A DNA stretch of 7,106 bases, taken from NCBI GenBank assembly GCA_003224835.1, contig QHZX01000204.1, forward strand, positions 1 to 7,106. The letters run 5' to 3'. This DNA is from Acidobacteriota bacterium. GTDB taxonomy: Bacteria; Acidobacteriota; Terriglobia; Terriglobales; Acidobacteriaceae. Below the pieces are notes generated by a model. It was not told where the DNA came from. It searched no databases and worked only from the letters and a program-made list of their open reading frames with translations. This document shows, piece by piece, positions 1 to 6,008 of the stretch (positions are counted from its first letter, which is position 1; every line of letters starts with the position of its first letter). The position numbers and the translations under genes are program-made.

Positions 1-51
1 CGCACTCAGCGCGAAGGTGAGGGCGAAAGATCTCAGAGTCGATTGTTTCAA
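1..51 (-). CDS. pal: Exported protein N-terminus, probably Pal lipoprotein (partial, runs off left edge)
   Basis: Seventeen codons are visible, read on the minus strand from a TTG at 51-49. They give MKQSTLRSFALTFALSA (TTG read as Met), a basic n-region followed by the start of a hydrophobic h-region, as in a Sec signal peptide. A GGGAGG Shine-Dalgarno lies 7 nt upstream (59-64). The upstream ATG on this strand, near 77, soon meets a stop that overlaps the TTG, so TTG is the best start. The gene follows tolB in the same direction after about 106 bp. In Tol-Pal operons that slot is usually held by pal, the OmpA-like peptidoglycan-associated lipoprotein that binds TolB, and sometimes by cpoB/ybgF. 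The lipobox cysteine and OmpA domain would lie outside the window, so the name rests on gene order, not on sequence. The existence of a gene here is well supported; its identity is not. Confidence 0.6.
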   Translation of the reverse strand, partial: MKQSTLRSFALTFALSA

Positions 52-58
52 TTGTTTT

Positions 59-64
59 CCTCCC
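59..64 (-). promoter_or_regulatory. Shine-Dalgarno sequence of the TTG-started gene after tolB
   Basis: GGGAGG on the minus strand ends 7 nt before the TTG at 51-49. It is the strongest ribosome-binding site visible on the minus strand and is the main reason for accepting a TTG start. Confidence 0.65.
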
Positions 65-157
65 GAATTTCGCGCATCTTGCGATACGCGGCTCCATGCA
101 AATGTTTATTGTCTATCAGACATATCAGGAATTCACGCCTGAGTACAAGTAACAAAT

Positions 158-1555
158 CTATTTCCAGCTCCAGTCAGGTTCCGAATTACCACTCGATGTG
201 GTCAACTGCTTTTGGTTCGTTCCGTCCGCCAGCATGCTCCAAATCTGCAGAGATCCTGAGCGGTTTGATTGAAAAACAATATGCCTTCCATCAGGGGACC
301 ATGATGGAAAATCATTTCTTCCACCATCGTGAGTCAGTTGCACCCACTGCTTACTGACCACATCCATCAGGTAAATATCCTCTGAACCCGGCGCCCCTGG
401 TCCGTAATGGCGCATCCATGAAAACGCGAGAAACTGGCCGTTTGGAGACCAGACGGGTGAGACCGCATAGCCTTGATCAGTTATTTGCTGCACGTTTGTC
501 CCATCGGCACTCATTGAATAGATCTGCGGCATATCGCCATGCCTGCTCACCCAGGCAATCTCCGAACCCGTTTTGCGGTTCCATGTCGGCGAAACGTTGG
601 TTGTGCCTGAATTGGTAATCCGATGGAGGTTACCGCCGGATTGGTCCACGACATAAATTTCAGGTGTTCCCGATCGCGATGATGAAAACGCAAGGTGGGT
701 GCCGTCCGGGGCCCATGCCGGGGTAAGATTCGTGCGGCCGAAGCGAGGGAAAGAAATCAGCCGGTTCAGATCGAAGGAATACATCCGAACTTCCCAGCCG
801 GAACCGGTAAATGAACTGAAGGCCAGTCGTGAACCATCCGGAGAAACGTGCGGCGAAAGAGAAATCGACCCAAGCGTAGTGATTGGGTGCTGATTGGCCC
901 CATCGTAATCCATGCCCCAGATTTCTTTGTGCCCGCTCCGCGAGCTCACATAAAAGATCTGCGTCTCCGCAATCCCGTTAATTCCACCGCCGAGCCGAAA
1001 GATGATTTCATCGGCGAATTTGTGCGCGATCAAGCGCACCTCTTGGGTGGTAGCTACGTCGGTGTACTGCTTCCCAAGCACTTGGGGTGACGCGGTATTT
1101 TTAACGTCGTAAAGCCAACCCTGGATCGTGACGCTATTTCCCGTCGCCCCGAGGTTCCCAAACACCAGCATTGCTGCGTTTACCGGCGCAGCCGACCAGG
1201 TATCGAACTTTACGTCGGCGGGAGCGCCTACTTGCCCCAGCGGATAAAAGCTCTTCGAAGCCATGTCAAAGATGCCGGCATTGTCCAGATCATTCCAGAG
1301 TGTGTCGTTAAATGTCTTGAGCAATTCAGTGTTTTGCGGCGCCGGGGTCGAGGCTTTGAAATCCGGTTCAGCGATGCGGATTTTTTCGACTCCTAGGCCG
1401 GTTCCGGTCTTTATCCAATCCTGCGCGGAGGCGCTTACTCTGGCCCACAGAATAAACGTGAGTAGAAGGCAAGCTATCGCGGCAAATCGGGTTATCAGAG
1501 GAATGAAATGTATCGTATTACGAGAGGACATTTTTCTCAAGGAGCAGCTATGCAT
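158..1555 (-). CDS. tolB: TolB, periplasmic beta-propeller of the Tol-Pal system
   Basis: TolB is a soluble periplasmic protein that binds Pal at the outer membrane and communicates with TolA, supporting envelope integrity and outer-membrane constriction at division. The product is 465 aa. Residues about 22-44 form a Sec signal peptide ending in SASA, with likely cleavage before Gln45. Residues about 54-188 fit the TolB N-terminal domain. From about 195 to the end runs a six-bladed propeller of PD40/WD40-like repeats, with recurring SPDG, APDG, SPNG and SPDG turns (238-241, 282-285, 370-373, 420-423) and matching IYVVD, IYSM, IYLMD and IWSM strands. The start at 1555 has a weak GGGA about 7 nt upstream. 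An alternative ATG at 1531 (residue 9), preceded by TTGAGA, would give a more ordinary signal peptide. The gene begins 36 bp after the TonB-like gene, consistent with one operon. The family call is secure; only the exact start is open. Confidence 0.95.
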   Translation of the reverse strand: MHSCSLRKMSSRNTIHFIPLITRFAAIACLLLTFILWARVSASAQDWIKTGTGLGVEKIRIAEPDFKASTPAPQNTELLKTFNDTLWNDLDNAGIFDMASKSFYPLGQVGAPADVKFDTWSAAPVNAAMLVFGNLGATGNSVTIQGWLYDVKNTASPQVLGKQYTDVATTQEVRLIAHKFADEIIFRLGGGINGIAETQIFYVSSRSGHKEIWGMDYDGANQHPITTLGSISLSPHVSPDGSRLAFSSFTGSGWEVRMYSFDLNRLISFPRFGRTNLTPAWAPDGTHLAFSSSRSGTPEIYVVDQSGGNLHRITNSGTTNVSPTWNRKTGSEIAWVSRHGDMPQIYSMSADGTNVQQITDQGYAVSPVWSPNGQFLAFSWMRHYGPGAPGSEDIYLMDVVSKQWVQLTHDGGRNDFPSWSPDGRHIVFQSNRSGSLQIWSMLADGTNQKQLTTSSGNSEPDWSWK

Positions 1556-1591
1556 AGTTTGATCCCGCTTGCGTGATTGGTAATGTGGAAA

Positions 1592-2377
1592 TCATCTCTT
1601 GTAGTCGAACCAGAACTCCACGCTGACCTTGTTGCCGGCATATTCCTGTGGCAGCGGTCCGAAAGTATCGATTCTTTGCAAAGCCCTCAAGGCCGATGTG
1701 TCCAGCGAAGGCACCCCACTTGACTGCTCGATTTGTATATGCGACGGATGTCCGCTGCGATCGATATCGAATGTTACGTACACGCGATTGCCGGATTGAA
1801 TTCGCGGATCAATTTCGTACCTCAGCCAATTTTCAGAAACCTTCTGGTTTACAGCTCGCACGTAGTACGCAAAACGCGCTCCAAAATCGCCGCCTCCGCC
1901 GGTGAAACCGAAGCCGCCTTTTGCCGCGCCAACCGAAAATAACGCGTACGGCCCAGCTGCGGGTCCGCCTTCACCGAAAGGGACAACATTGCTGGCTTCC
2001 TCCTTTGGTTCAGGCTGCGGCTGGCGTTGTGTCTCGGTGGGCTGGCGTGCCGGTTTTCGCTTCGCATTCTTCTCCGGAATCGGAACCGCAGTGGGCTCTT
2101 CAACAACCGGCTTGGACTGCGACTTTGAAATTCCCTTAGATTCTGTTGCCAGCACACTTTGTGTTTGCACCGGATTGGCCGGGAGGGGAACATTGCTCAC
2201 CAACGACACCCCCATTGCGCTTCCCCCGCCGCCCGCTCCCCAATTCGATCCATGTCCACCTGTGGCAATCCATGCATACACCGTTATCGCCACCGTGACG
2301 CCAACGTGTAGCGCCGCCGACCACGCCAGGTTGTGTCCCCAGCGTTCGTGTTCAAAGAAAATCTCAGCGGTTGCCAT
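1592..2377 (-). CDS. TolA/TonB-type energy-transducing protein of the Tol operon
   Basis: The 261-aa protein starts at the ATG at 2377; a TTG three codons upstream is possible but less likely. Residues about 19-38 are a single N-terminal membrane anchor containing S20-x3-H24, the spacing of the conserved Ser and His in the TonB anchor that meets ExbB/ExbD. Residues 41-55 are Gly-rich. About 88-130 is a Pro/Lys/Glu/Gln-rich periplasm-spanning segment, with another Gly-rich stretch at 149-163. About 167-261 fits the TonB C-terminal domain: YYVRAVNQKVSENW at 171-184, VTFDIDRSG at 201-209, SSG at 219-221, and a final VSVEFWF strand. It lacks the long helical domain of E. coli TolA, so by sequence it is TonB-like, but its place between tolR and tolB suggests it acts as TolA. 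No clear Shine-Dalgarno precedes the ATG, which suggests coupling to tolR translation. Its first codons lie inside a 45-bp tandem duplication shared with the tolR 3' end. Confidence 0.88.
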   Translation of the reverse strand: MATAEIFFEHERWGHNLAWSAALHVGVTVAITVYAWIATGGHGSNWGAGGGGSAMGVSLVSNVPLPANPVQTQSVLATESKGISKSQSKPVVEEPTAVPIPEKNAKRKPARQPTETQRQPQPEPKEEASNVVPFGEGGPAAGPYALFSVGAAKGGFGFTGGGGDFGARFAYYVRAVNQKVSENWLRYEIDPRIQSGNRVYVTFDIDRSGHPSHIQIEQSSGVPSLDTSALRALQRIDTFGPLPQEYAGNKVSVEFWFDYKR

Positions 2378-2447
2378 GTGTATCAAGCGGCTGGGTCACG
2401 ATAAAATCTCAGCGCTTGGCATGGGTTTCAAGCGGCTGGGTCACGAT
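2358..2447. repeat. 45-bp tandem direct duplication across the tolR/tolA junction
   Basis: Two head-to-tail 45-bp units, 2358-2402 and 2403-2447, match at 41 of 45 positions; the mismatches fall at unit positions 13, 17, 22 and 25. On the minus strand the 2403-2447 unit holds the present end of tolR (IVTQPLETHAKR then TGA), and the 2358-2402 unit holds the present tolA-like start (ATG at 2377). Reading on in the tolR frame through the second unit gives IVTQPLDTHGNR and a second TGA (2366-2364), a relic tolR tail. The 2403-2447 unit in turn keeps a relic of the tolA start, ATG at 2422 reading MPSAEILS then stop, against MATAEIFF in the real gene. I infer that the two genes once overlapped by 14 nt and were separated by the duplication. 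Confidence 0.93.
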
Positions 2448-2834
2448 GCTGACATTGGTGATTCCAGATTGCTTCACCGCATCCATGACCGTGGCAAAAG
2501 CTCCGAATGGGACGTCCTCGTCGGCGCGCAGAAAAATCGATTGGTGCTGCGGATCGCGGATTTTCTGCCGGAGCTTGGCGCCGATCTCGTTAATGTTGAC
2601 CGCGTCGTTTCCCAAAAACACTCTTTGCTGTTTATTGATGCTGATCACCAATCGCTCTTCGGTAATTTCCTTGACGGTACGTGTTTTCGGGACGGCGACT
2701 TCAATGCCGGATTGCAGCACTGGCGCGGTGACCATGAAGATAATCAGCAGCACCAGTACGACGTCGACTAGGGGAGTTATGTTGATGTCCGCGAGAGCAA
2801 TTTGTGTGCGGCCGTTCGGCGCGGTGAATGCCAT
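2409..2834 (-). CDS. tolR: TolR/ExbD family biopolymer transport protein
   Basis: The 141-aa protein has the standard ExbD/TolR layout: a short cytoplasmic N-terminus, one transmembrane helix at about 21-40, and a periplasmic domain. The signature DINITPLVD at 16-24 places Asp24 in the helix, equivalent to the proton-carrying Asp of E. coli TolR and ExbD. With TolQ it forms the proton-motive-force motor that energises the TolA/TonB-like protein. The periplasmic part (about 45-141) shows the usual family pattern, including FLRADEDVPFG at 101-111. Its ATG overlaps the tolQ stop as TAATG, with GAGG about 10 nt upstream, so translation is probably coupled. The last 12 codons and the stop lie in the 45-bp tandem duplication. 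From this protein alone ExbD and TolR cannot be told apart; tolB downstream favours TolR. Confidence 0.93.
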   Translation of the reverse strand: MAFTAPNGRTQIALADINITPLVDVVLVLLIIFMVTAPVLQSGIEVAVPKTRTVKEITEERLVISINKQQRVFLGNDAVNINEIGAKLRQKIRDPQHQSIFLRADEDVPFGAFATVMDAVKQSGITNVSIVTQPLETHAKR

Positions 2835-3547
2835 TACCGCCGAACCTCCTCAGCAACCCGGGATGCCATTGGCTGGCGCTCGACGGCATTCAACATCTCT
2901 AACGAAAAATCATCACAGCGGGCTGCGAAGTCGCGGATTGAGCCGCCGATCAGGTTGTAAGCAATGACAGCAGGAATCGCGACCACCAAACCGCCGGCAG
3001 TTGTGATCAGCGCCTCGGAAATTCCAGGCGCCACCGCCCGCAATGTGGCCGCGCCGCTGGTTCCAAGCCCGTGGAATGCGTCAATAATTCCCCAAACCGT
3101 ACCGAACAACCCAACGAATGGCGTCACAGCGCCAGTAATCGCCAGCCAAGGAACGTTTCGCTCGAACCGCGTCATTTCCTCTGACGACGCGATCTGCATG
3201 GCGCGCTGTACCGCCAGCGGGTTCCTCAAGGAGCCGGTTGAACTAACCTGGCGTTCGAATTCCCTGAATCCTGATTGAAAGACGCCGACCAGCGGGCTCG
3301 GACGGAACTGCTCGGAAACACTGCCCATGTCCTGCAACCGCTGCGCGCGGCGGAAAGCACGCAAAAACCTGCCGCTCTGGACGCGAGCACGTTTAATTAT
3401 GTTCCATTTCGACAAAATGATTGACCACGAAACCAAGCTGAAGGCGAGCAGCACAACCAGCACGGCCTGCGCTACGGGCCCCGTTTCGCGAACCAGATCG
3501 ACGATGTCGCTGCTGGCAAAAAGAGCAGGGAAGAGATGCAGATGCAT
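2834..3547 (-). CDS. tolQ: TolQ/ExbB family proton-channel protein
   Basis: The 237-aa protein is an inner-membrane subunit of the TolQ/ExbB/MotA family. TM1 is at about 24-46, followed by a cytoplasmic loop at about 50-130. TM2 lies at about 134-157 with the family signature PFVGLFGTVWGI (143-154). TM3 lies at about 175-199 in GISEALITTAGGLVVAIPA. Thr150 and Thr183 line up, with the same 33-residue spacing, with the two membrane threonines of E. coli ExbB (Thr148, Thr181) that face the ExbD Asp. It is the first gene of the operon, transcribed away from the PRC-barrel gene. No convincing Shine-Dalgarno precedes the ATG, but the N-terminus (DIVDLV then PVAQAVL) fits the family, so this start is favoured. 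A TATAAT sits 27 nt upstream. The name tolQ over exbB rests on tolB in the same operon. Confidence 0.94.
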   Translation of the reverse strand: MHLHLFPALFASSDIVDLVRETGPVAQAVLVVLLAFSLVSWSIILSKWNIIKRARVQSGRFLRAFRRAQRLQDMGSVSEQFRPSPLVGVFQSGFREFERQVSSTGSLRNPLAVQRAMQIASSEEMTRFERNVPWLAITGAVTPFVGLFGTVWGIIDAFHGLGTSGAATLRAVAPGISEALITTAGGLVVAIPAVIAYNLIGGSIRDFAARCDDFSLEMLNAVERQPMASRVAEEVRR

Positions 3548-3574
3548 GATTTTTTAGGGAAACGCTAGTGTCTG

Positions 3575-3580
3575 ATTATA
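3575..3580 (-). promoter_or_regulatory. Candidate -10 box for the tol operon
   Basis: A perfect TATAAT reads on the minus strand, 27 nt upstream of the tolQ ATG, in the divergent spacer. No recognisable TTGACA-like -35 lies at 16-18 bp spacing (the 17-bp position reads GAAATT) and there is no extended -10 TG, so this is tentative. Confidence 0.35.
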
Positions 3581-3722
3581 GACCAAGGATTTCAGTGAAT
3601 TTCCTGGACGTATTCGATCCATTACTGTGAAAAGTGCACGAGCGGTCGGAATCCTCGGGCCAGGCATCTTAAAGCCGCACGAGCAATTTAATGATTCAGG
3701 AGCTCAGATCAGGGTTCCTTTT

Positions 3723-3728
3723 AGGAGG
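3723..3728 (+). promoter_or_regulatory. Shine-Dalgarno deciding the start of the PRC-barrel gene
   Basis: AGGAGG ends 4 nt before the ATG at 3733. The spacing is short, but it is the strongest such site on the plus strand. It argues against the in-frame ATG at 3691, which has only a weak GAG upstream. Confidence 0.7.
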
Positions 3729-3732
3729 ATGC

Positions 3733-4413
3733 ATGCCACACTACGGACTATTGCGCGACTATCGCTTTGAGGACCTCAACACAGAAGATGACATTCGCGG
3801 CGCTGCTATTTATGGCCGCAACGACGAGAAACTCGGCAAGATTGATGACGTGATTTTTGACCACTCAACGGGATCTATCAAGTACGTGGTTGTGGATGCC
3901 GGCGGCTGGTTTTCGACTAAGAAGTTCCTTGTGCCTGCTCATCGGCTTCATTCCTCGGCCGAGCACGATGGAGATTTCATGGTCAATGTGGATAAACAGC
4001 AGATCGAGAGTTTTCCGCCCTACAACGAATCCGATCTTTACTCGGAAGATAGGTGGCGCGATTACGAAAACAAATTCGACCGGTCGTGGCACGCTGGGCC
4101 GGTGCAGCATCGCAAAGGATCGGACCGTGACATTACCCCGACACCCGACGAAATGCCTGCCCAGTCTGGGTCAATCGGCAGCCAGCTTACTGCCAGCGAA
4201 CGAGCAGAGGTGAACTCGCGCATCATACCGGCCGCCGGTGATGCCGTGGAAGTTCAAACTGGCGCTACTGGAATTGGTCCGCGGTGGTCGACCTTCGAGG
4301 ACCGCCTTCGTCAGCGGCGGAAGGAAGTCACACGAGCATGCACGACATGCAGCGTCGGACCGTCTCAGGATCGCTCGGCGGAAGGCCTTAGTCAGGAGCG
4401 CAAGGTGAGTTAG
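3733..4413 (+). CDS. PRC-barrel domain protein
   Basis: The 226-aa protein has no signal peptide or membrane segment, so it is probably cytoplasmic. Residues about 18-95 fit a PRC-barrel: DIRGAAIYGRNDEKLGKIDD (20-39), then VIFDHSTGSIKYVVVD and KKFLVPAHRL, the usual alternation of small beta strands. PRC-barrels occur in RimM, in photosynthetic reaction centre subunit H and in many stand-alone bacterial proteins of unknown role, often stress- or envelope-related; this fold does not give a function. Residues about 100-185 are polar and probably disordered (DRDITPTPDEMP, SGSIGSQ). Residues about 185-206 contain a charged RLRQRRKE helix and an isolated C203-x2-C206. The start at 3733 follows AGGAGG; an in-frame ATG at 3691 would add 14 residues. 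It is divergent from tolQ and is followed by an intrinsic terminator 28 nt after its stop, so it is probably a single-gene unit. Confidence 0.85.
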   Translation: MPHYGLLRDYRFEDLNTEDDIRGAAIYGRNDEKLGKIDDVIFDHSTGSIKYVVVDAGGWFSTKKFLVPAHRLHSSAEHDGDFMVNVDKQQIESFPPYNESDLYSEDRWRDYENKFDRSWHAGPVQHRKGSDRDITPTPDEMPAQSGSIGSQLTASERAEVNSRIIPAAGDAVEVQTGATGIGPRWSTFEDRLRQRRKEVTRACTTCSVGPSQDRSAEGLSQERKVS

Positions 4414-4441
4414 ACCGGATTCACCTGCTTCAGCGAAGTTT

Positions 4442-4482
4442 ACGGGCGTCTCGATTTTTTAATCAGGCGCCCGTTTTTCTTT
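4442..4482 (+). terminator. Intrinsic terminator after the PRC-barrel gene
   Basis: ACGGGCGTCT (4442-4451) pairs with AGGCGCCCGT (4465-4474), a 10-bp arm with one G-T wobble. After a single bulged C at 4452 the stem continues as GATT/AATC around a TTTT tetraloop (4457-4460). The T-rich tract TTTTTCTTT (4474-4482) follows. It lies 28 nt past the stop at 4413. There is no T-tract on the other side, so it works for plus-strand transcription only. Confidence 0.92.
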
Positions 4483-4521
4483 CCCGAGCAGATTTCACCT
4501 CTTTCGGACCTCGCAATTTGC

Positions 4522-4536
4522 TGGCATTATGCTTGT
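4522..4536 (+). promoter_or_regulatory. Possible sigma-54-like -24/-12 element upstream of the peptidase gene
   Basis: TGGCAT-N5-TTGT resembles the sigma-54 consensus TGGCAC-N5-TTGC with correct spacing, but the normally critical C of the -12 GC is T. An overlapping poor sigma-70 pair (TTGCTG at 4518-4523, then GATAGA 17 bp on) is equally possible. The peptidase start lies about 75 bp downstream. The rest of the 198-bp spacer (4414-4611) holds the terminator and AT-rich sequence with no gene. Confidence 0.2.
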
Positions 4537-4611
4537 ACTCGATAGAGATGCTGTTCTCGGGTTAAAAATTCCGTTTGGTTTTAAACATCAGTTTTTCTCT
4601 TGGGGATGCCA

Positions 4612-5991
4612 ATGCGGTTCTCTGTATTTCTTGTCTTGGCAGTGCTGCTCAGAGCTGGATTTGGCCAAGCCGTTTCATCGAATGGGCCCGCTCCAACCGC
4701 TTTAAATCAAGACGATCTGGCGCGGATTGTGGGCTACTCAATGATCAGTGGCGGCGCTTCCAATTTTCTCGAGACACTTACCGACAGAATCGGAGGACGC
4801 ATAACTGGAAGCCAGGAATCGAAGGCTACCGCTGATCTGATCCTGCAGCAATTGAAAGGCGCCGGTTTTGATAATGCGCACTTTGAGGAATATACGATCA
4901 ACCCCGGTTGGCAACACGGGCCCGCAACTGGCGAGGTAGTTAGTCCCGTAGCAACAGGTGATGGACACTCACCTTTGCCTGATCGGGTGCACGGCGCCGC
5001 GGTGCTCGTGGATTTGGGAAGCAATGGCCTTTCGACCAATTACGTTGCCACTCGGCATCTGCTCGCGCGCCAGCTGGCGAATGCTGGTGCTGCCGCCATG
5101 TTCATCGTATCTGACAAACCGGACCGCATGCTGTACACCTCAGCGTTCCTGATTTATCCGCGCGGGCCTTTGCCGATTCTCTCAATCGCCAAAGAAGACG
5201 CTGCTTTCCTTCGACGCTTGCTTGTCCATGGCTCGGTAACCATTCGTCTGAATGTGCAGAATTCGTTCAGCAGCGGCCCCGTTCCTGAACGAAACGTGGT
5301 TGCGGACCTAGTCGGAACGGATCCCAACGAAATGGTTCTTCTTACAGCTCATTTCGACGCTTGGGATCCGGCTCAGGGCGCGAATGACAACGGCGCAGAA
5401 GTGGCTACTGTCCTCGAAGCCGCACGAATCCTGAAACTACTCAAAATCCGGCCGCGGCACACCATTCGCTTTGTATTTTTTTCGGGGGAGGAACAGTCCG
5501 ATCTGGGTTCGCGCGCCTACGTCGCACAGCACAAGCAAGAGCTGGATAAAATTCGCGCAGTGTTTAACACCGATGCGGGCGTGCAGCCCCCGCTCGGCTT
5601 CAAACTTTACGGTCGCACCGACCTCGCAGCCAATACTCAGAAACTGATATCGCCTCTGGCTCCGCTCGGCGTCGATCGTGTTTTCACGGATGCAGACTTC
5701 GATTCCGATGAAGAATCATTCATGGTGGTCGGCGTTCCCGCCTACTCCCTTGCAGTTGAGCCGCAGGATTATTACGCCCGGCATCACACCATCATCGATA
5801 CGCTCGAGCGAATTGATCCTCGAATGTTGAGCCTGCACACTGCTGTACTGGCGACGGTTGCGTATTCCTTTGCCAATGCTGACGAGCGCCCCGGACGCAG
5901 GCTGACCTCGCCTGAAGTGAAGGAGTTATTACGGAGAACCGGCCTGGAGTCGCTGTTTGAATTGGACTATCCGGACGGGAAGCCATATTGA
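4612..5991 (+). CDS. Secreted M28 family metallopeptidase, carboxypeptidase-Q-like
   Basis: A 459-aa exported zinc aminopeptidase/carboxypeptidase. The ATG at 4612 is preferred, with GGGG 6 nt upstream; in-frame ATG 4606 and TTG 4600 are alternatives. Residues about 1-20 are a signal peptide (basic MRF, hydrophobic core, likely cleavage near GFGQA). An inserted region at about 105-230 resembles a protease-associated domain (VHGAAVLVDLG, then ARQLANAGAAAMFIVSDKP). The catalytic domain shows the M28 metal ligands in order: HFD (His247, Asp249), the bridging Asp259 in GANDNG, GEE (Glu293 and Glu294, catalytic base and ligand), Asp321 in NTDAG, and a late HH (391-392) in YYARHHTIIDT. HFDAWDPAQGANDNG closely recalls plasma glutamate carboxypeptidase (CPQ), and the length fits too. 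All ligands are present, so it is probably active in scavenging or turning over peptides in the periplasm or outside the cell. Substrate cannot be read from sequence. Confidence 0.92.
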   Translation: MRFSVFLVLAVLLRAGFGQAVSSNGPAPTALNQDDLARIVGYSMISGGASNFLETLTDRIGGRITGSQESKATADLILQQLKGAGFDNAHFEEYTINPGWQHGPATGEVVSPVATGDGHSPLPDRVHGAAVLVDLGSNGLSTNYVATRHLLARQLANAGAAAMFIVSDKPDRMLYTSAFLIYPRGPLPILSIAKEDAAFLRRLLVHGSVTIRLNVQNSFSSGPVPERNVVADLVGTDPNEMVLLTAHFDAWDPAQGANDNGAEVATVLEAARILKLLKIRPRHTIRFVFFSGEEQSDLGSRAYVAQHKQELDKIRAVFNTDAGVQPPLGFKLYGRTDLAANTQKLISPLAPLGVDRVFTDADFDSDEESFMVVGVPAYSLAVEPQDYYARHHTIIDTLERIDPRMLSLHTAVLATVAYSFANADERPGRRLTSPEVKELLRRTGLESLFELDYPDGKPY

Positions 5992-6008
5992 TTGCCGGTT
6001 TTGAGCGA

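Noticed and set aside
125..142. TCAGG/CCTGA inverted repeat between tolB and the next gene
   Set aside because: The stem is only 5 bp with an 8-nt loop and no T-tract, too weak for a terminator, and the downstream gene appears to be in the same operon.
43..357. Plus-strand open frame over the tolB 3' end and the tolB-pal spacer
   Set aside because: It is mostly antisense to tolB, has no ribosome-binding site, and gives a Ser-rich product without family features.
1902..2771. Long plus-strand open frame (about 289 codons) antisense to the tolA-like and tolR genes
   Set aside because: It lies entirely opposite two well-supported genes. The product is a low-complexity mix of Pro, Gly, Cys and Ser with no recognisable domain, and the frame is a by-product of the codon pattern on the other strand.
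3691..3732. 14-residue N-terminal extension of the PRC-barrel protein from ATG 3691
   Set aside because: AGGAGG at 3723-3728 points to the ATG at 3733, and the extension contains no domain sequence.
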